A stretch of 64,000 bases of DNA from Weeksellaceae bacterium. GTDB lineage: Bacteria; Bacteroidota; Bacteroidia; Flavobacteriales; Weeksellaceae. Made by a program: the position numbers and the translations under genes. Of this stretch, positions 63,229 to 64,000 are shown piece by piece; positions within the stretch are counted from its first letter, which is position 1; each line of letters opens with the position of its first letter. The notes beneath the pieces were generated by a model. The model was not told the DNA's origin. It was given only the letters and a program-made list of their open reading frames with translations, and made no database searches. The DNA is taken from assembly GCA_949788275.1 (NCBI GenBank), contig OX460916.1, forward strand, positions 1,426,001 through 1,490,000. The letters run 5' to 3'.

Positions 63229-63731
63229 TCCTGCACAATTTTAGTTCTTAACTCGGCTTGTTTTCCTATAATTAAAGGTAAAACGGCCTTAACCTCATCA
63301 TTTGGTATCGTCATCGACAACACATAGTGCTTCAATTTCCAAACCTTTCCCACTTTCACTAACACACCAGAACCACGGCATATAGACATCCTTGTATCTA
63401 AAAGCTCATCGAACCAAGCCGTTTTACCATCTTCTGCAAAAAAGATGTTGCGCTGAAAAGCCGTCATCTTCCACCCTCTTTTCTGTTCAAAAACAGGTTG
63501 AGTATACGCCTTAAACTGCGTCATATTCCAATTTTCGGTCGCATCGGTCCCTATAAAAATGGCATCGGTTGTAAAAAAATCAAAATACGCTTTAAAGTCC
63601 GAATTTGCTGCGGCCAAATGATAGGCATTCAGAACCTCAGTCACTTCCTTTTCTCGGGAAGAATTGTTGGCCTTGTTCTGGGCAAAGAGCAAAGACGAAG
63701 AAAATACGATAATCAGAAAAAATACTCTCAT
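63225..63731 (-). CDS. Secreted NTF2/SnoaL-like protein
   Basis: The 168-residue protein has a signal peptide (MRVFFLIIVFSSSLLFAQ). The mature part is an NTF2-like cone: helices VTEVLNAYHLAAANSDFKAYFDFF, then TTDAIFIGTDATENW and strands GKTAWFDELLDTRM and GKVWKLKHYVLSM. Family members bind small molecules or act as isomerases; here secretion suggests a periplasmic binding or stress role. It is the first gene of a pair with the META-like lipoprotein. Confidence 0.8.
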   Translation of the reverse strand: MRVFFLIIVFSSSLLFAQNKANNSSREKEVTEVLNAYHLAAANSDFKAYFDFFTTDAIFIGTDATENWNMTQFKAYTQPVFEQKRGWKMTAFQRNIFFAEDGKTAWFDELLDTRMSICRGSGVLVKVGKVWKLKHYVLSMTIPNDEVKAVLPLIIGKQAELRTKIVQE

Positions 63732-63828
63732 GGGTTGAATCTATTGGACGAAGATAATAAAAAGACGGCAACCACAATCAACGGTTTTACCATCTTAGAA
63801 GAAATAAATAACAGCATGATGCCTAGCT

Positions 63829-63937
63829 GGGCACCCCCTTCGGGCCAGGCTATCCGTTCCCAATTTTTGCAAGTGAAAACCATGCTTCCAAAAGAGCTTT
63901 GGTCGTTGCAAAAGATTTCCACTTCTATCCTTGGTGC
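63829..63937 (-). repeat. Hairpin repeat H5 (minus orientation)
   Basis: Read on the minus strand it begins near CCAAGGATAGAAGTGGAAATC and ends GCCTGGCCCGAAGGGGGTGCCC. The stem is TTTTGCAA / TTGCAAAA. It is the most diverged copy. Long frames crossing it on both strands are chance frames. The last 60 bp of the window show no gene. Confidence 0.75.
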
Positions 63938-64000
63938 AAATTGGGGTGTGCTTCGCCTTCGCTCAGCCTGATTCTTACGCAATATAGCCCAAAAAAGCCT

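Noticed and set aside
63498-63990. Long frames at the right edge on both strands
   Set aside because: They overlap the NTF2-like gene or cross hairpin repeat H5, and are explained by the repeat's higher GC content.

Overview
The window reads as chromosome of a low-GC member of the Flavobacteriia (Bacteroidota). The evidence is the flavobacterial promoter type (TTG-N19-TAnnTTTG), a type IX secretion C-terminal tail, secreted proteins with an 'AQVGINT' N-terminus, a GYDIA-type GHMP kinase, DUF5606, DUF4846, and a type II-C CRISPR system with a 47-nt repeat and a ~1400-residue Cas9. The genus cannot be fixed from the sequence.

Region 1 (1-11,235) is a complete type II-C CRISPR-Cas locus. It has a 55-repeat array (253-5449) interrupted by an IS982-family element (713-1691), then cas2, cas1 and cas9 on the minus strand, and a divergent tracrRNA (11,156-11,234). 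Each repeat contains a match to the flavobacterial promoter consensus. One spacer is a tRNA 3' half. Diverged copies of one dispersed repeat lie on both sides of the locus.

Region 2 (11,236-15,610) is accessory DNA: a decayed fragment of a second cas9, a small secreted protein, two small helix-turn-helix proteins, and an IS110-family element that split a dispersed hairpin repeat. The leader of this IS110 folds like a bridge RNA, and its target loop carries both halves of the actual insertion site.

Region 3 (15,600-28,200) holds an Rrf2 regulator, a truncated haemoglobin, a GreA-like protein, an MFS transporter, a secreted protein, a cupin-SDR pair with a Crp-type regulator, and a 2017-residue alpha-2-macroglobulin-like protein with an embedded TonB-plug-like segment.

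Region 4 (28,700-51,616) is mostly housekeeping: a T9SS cargo protein, CCA-type nucleotidyltransferase, tsaC, envelope glycosyltransferases, an LPS-kinase-like protein, GHMP kinase, fabD, a fused GT9-GT2 enzyme, an LtaS-like protein, dapD, ruvX, def, mazG, a probable small RNA, uvrB, a frameshifted DUF4846 lipoprotein, cysteine desulfurase, cvpA and rmuC.

Region 5 (51,617-54,400) is a scar of mobile DNA with IS256-type and tyrosine-recombinase remnants and small lipoproteins. Region 6 (54,500-64,000) holds a related pair of secreted proteins, lysS, cydAB, an acyl-ACP desaturase, plsC, a META-like lipoprotein and an NTF2-like protein.

A family of about 105-bp hairpin repeats occurs five times (15.5, 28.5, 32.6, 58.5 and 63.9 kb). 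Its stem changes sequence between copies but keeps pairing.
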